Below, one piece after another: positions 63,652 to 64,000 of a stretch of DNA of 64,000 bases. Every line of letters begins with the position of its first letter. Position 1 is the stretch's first letter. Source of the stretch: Apricaphanius iberus (Eukaryota > Chordata > Actinopteri > Cyprinodontiformes > Aphaniidae). The stretch is from positions 561,001-625,000 of the forward strand of contig JAPXFQ010001399.1 in assembly GCA_028564705.1 (NCBI GenBank), given 5' to 3'. The position numbers and the translations under genes were made by a program. Under the pieces are notes generated by a model. It ran no database searches. It was not told the DNA's origin and was given only the letters and a program-made list of their open reading frames with translations.

Positions 63652-64000
63652 CAGTACAGACCAAAAGTTTCATTCAATGAGTTTCCTTTCTTTTCATGAC
63701 TGTTGACATTGTAGATTCACACTGAAGGCATCAAAACTATGAATTAACACATATCGAATGATGTAGTAGTTTTACAAAAAAGTGTGAAATAACCTGTCCT
63801 CCAAAGTTGCTGAACCTGAACCCCATCGAGATGATTTGGGGTGAGCTGAACCGCATGGTGAAGGCAAAAGGGCCAACAAGTACTCAGCCTCTCAAGGAAC
63901 TCCTTCAAGACTATTGGAAAACCGTTTTGGGTGACTACCTCTTGCAGCTCAAGAGAATGCAAAGCGTTAATCAGAGCAAAGGGTGGCTACTTTGAGGAAT
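63652..64000 (+). mobile_element. Tc1-type transposon, internally deleted, cut by window end
   Basis: The left end CAGTACAGACCAAAAGTTTC (63652) follows TA and the left arm phrase cattgtagattcacactgaa. Then, without the N-terminal coding part, comes the transposase C-terminus. It interrupts the L2-like LINE. Different family from the other Tc1 elements here. Confidence 0.8.
63807..63995 (+). pseudogene. Tc1 transposase C-terminus
   Basis: LNLNPIEMIWGELNRMVKAK holds the NPIE glutamate of the DDE triad, then QPLKELLQDYWKTVLGDYLL and KRMQSVNQSKGWLL with TGA. The two catalytic aspartates and the DNA-binding domain are absent through internal deletion. Confidence 0.75.

Larger units (their letters stand above)
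60875..63673 (-). mobile_element. CR1/L2-group LINE, copy 3, interrupted
   Basis: On minus: pre-RT linker (63673-63476), RT (about 63120-62949 and 61975-61780), C-terminus (61726-61174), and 3' UTR to about 60875 with the aaggcaattcaaggtgcttt-like end. Split by a hAT element at 61976-62940; a Tc1 fragment begins at 63652. No endonuclease remains in the window. Confidence 0.75.
61174..63673 (-). pseudogene. L2-like reverse transcriptase, copy 3, broken
   Basis: Frame 63673-63476: FFSEIIQRNNNNARTLFATV (linker). 63089-62949: KNLCFNKFSGTALDWFKSYL and QVPEGSILGPLLF. After the hAT element: INFHNYADNTHLYISI (YADN in place of YADD), EQINSWMFNNFLQ. 61726-61352: ARNLGVIMDSDLNLQGHIKA and FDYCNRIFTDLPKK. 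61371-61174: NGLAPENINNLLLRY and APHIWNKLPD. Order and motifs match copies 1 and 2. Stops, indels and loss of the second catalytic aspartate inactivate it. Confidence 0.75.

Noticed and set aside
1..64000. Prokaryotic-type gene clusters, toxin, defence or biosynthetic systems
   Set aside because: No adjacent same-strand intact ORFs, no Shine-Dalgarno-like spacing and no relevant domains; the sequence is vertebrate and transposon-dominated.

Overview
The window looks like genomic DNA of a teleost (ray-finned) fish. It is eukaryotic: spliced exon-like segments, polyadenylation signals, microsatellites and poly-A-tailed retroelements are present, and no operons are visible. The repeat families are typical of teleosts: Rex1-like and Rex3-like non-LTR elements, CR1/L2-like LINEs, a DIRS/Ngaro-type tyrosine-recombinase retrotransposon, L1 fragments, Tc1, hAT and PIF/Harbinger DNA transposons, and a tRNA-derived SINE. 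The only host protein that I recognise is SMCO4, a 59-residue vertebrate membrane protein, whose whole coding region lies at 56873-57052 on the + strand.

Layout. 1-3530: defective DIRS/Ngaro-type element on the minus strand with ~95% identical 192-bp direct repeats. 3531-5390: 5'-truncated L2-like LINE. 5793-7527: unidentified spliced-looking minus-strand gene or remnant. 8400-9080: degenerate coding-like repeat. 10372-14660: minus-strand Rex1-like LINE split by a hAT element (12332-14388). 14957-16050: truncated Rex3 with a 9-bp target duplication. 16077-21546: a Tc1 element carrying at least five later insertions. 22163-26110: second DIRS/Ngaro-type element, itself invaded and with its recombinase tail duplicated. 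26110-30150: Tc1-like remnant, Rex3 fragment split by a Harbinger-derived element, and a 120-bp tandem repeat. 30457-30690: unidentified terminal exon. 31165-32360: L1-derived unit with only ORF1 sequence.

34232-45152: DNA transposons, including a Harbinger element with another TIR element inside it (38452-40916) and a hAT element (41108-45152) whose intron holds a nearly complete Tc1 (42065-43639). 46330-56160: an L1 ORF2 copy apparently split by a Harbinger derivative, a SINE, a LINE fragment and an almost full-length L2-like LINE (50440-55520) with an esterase-type ORF1. 56828-58028: gene-bearing segment, with smco4 on + converging on an unidentified minus-strand terminal exon; their poly(A) signals are about 40 bp apart. 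58887-64000: a SINE, another L2-like LINE on minus interrupted by a hAT element, and a Tc1 fragment running off the end.

Functionally this is mostly an archive of dead mobile elements next to, and perhaps within the 5' intron of, smco4. Almost every transposase or reverse-transcriptase frame carries stops, frameshifts or deletions. I found no convincing new multi-gene system. The most useful leads are the two unidentified spliced loci, the smco4 convergent 3' ends, the minisatellite inside the Rex1-like ORF, the ORF1-only L1 derivative and the layered insertions, which give a relative order of transposon activity.
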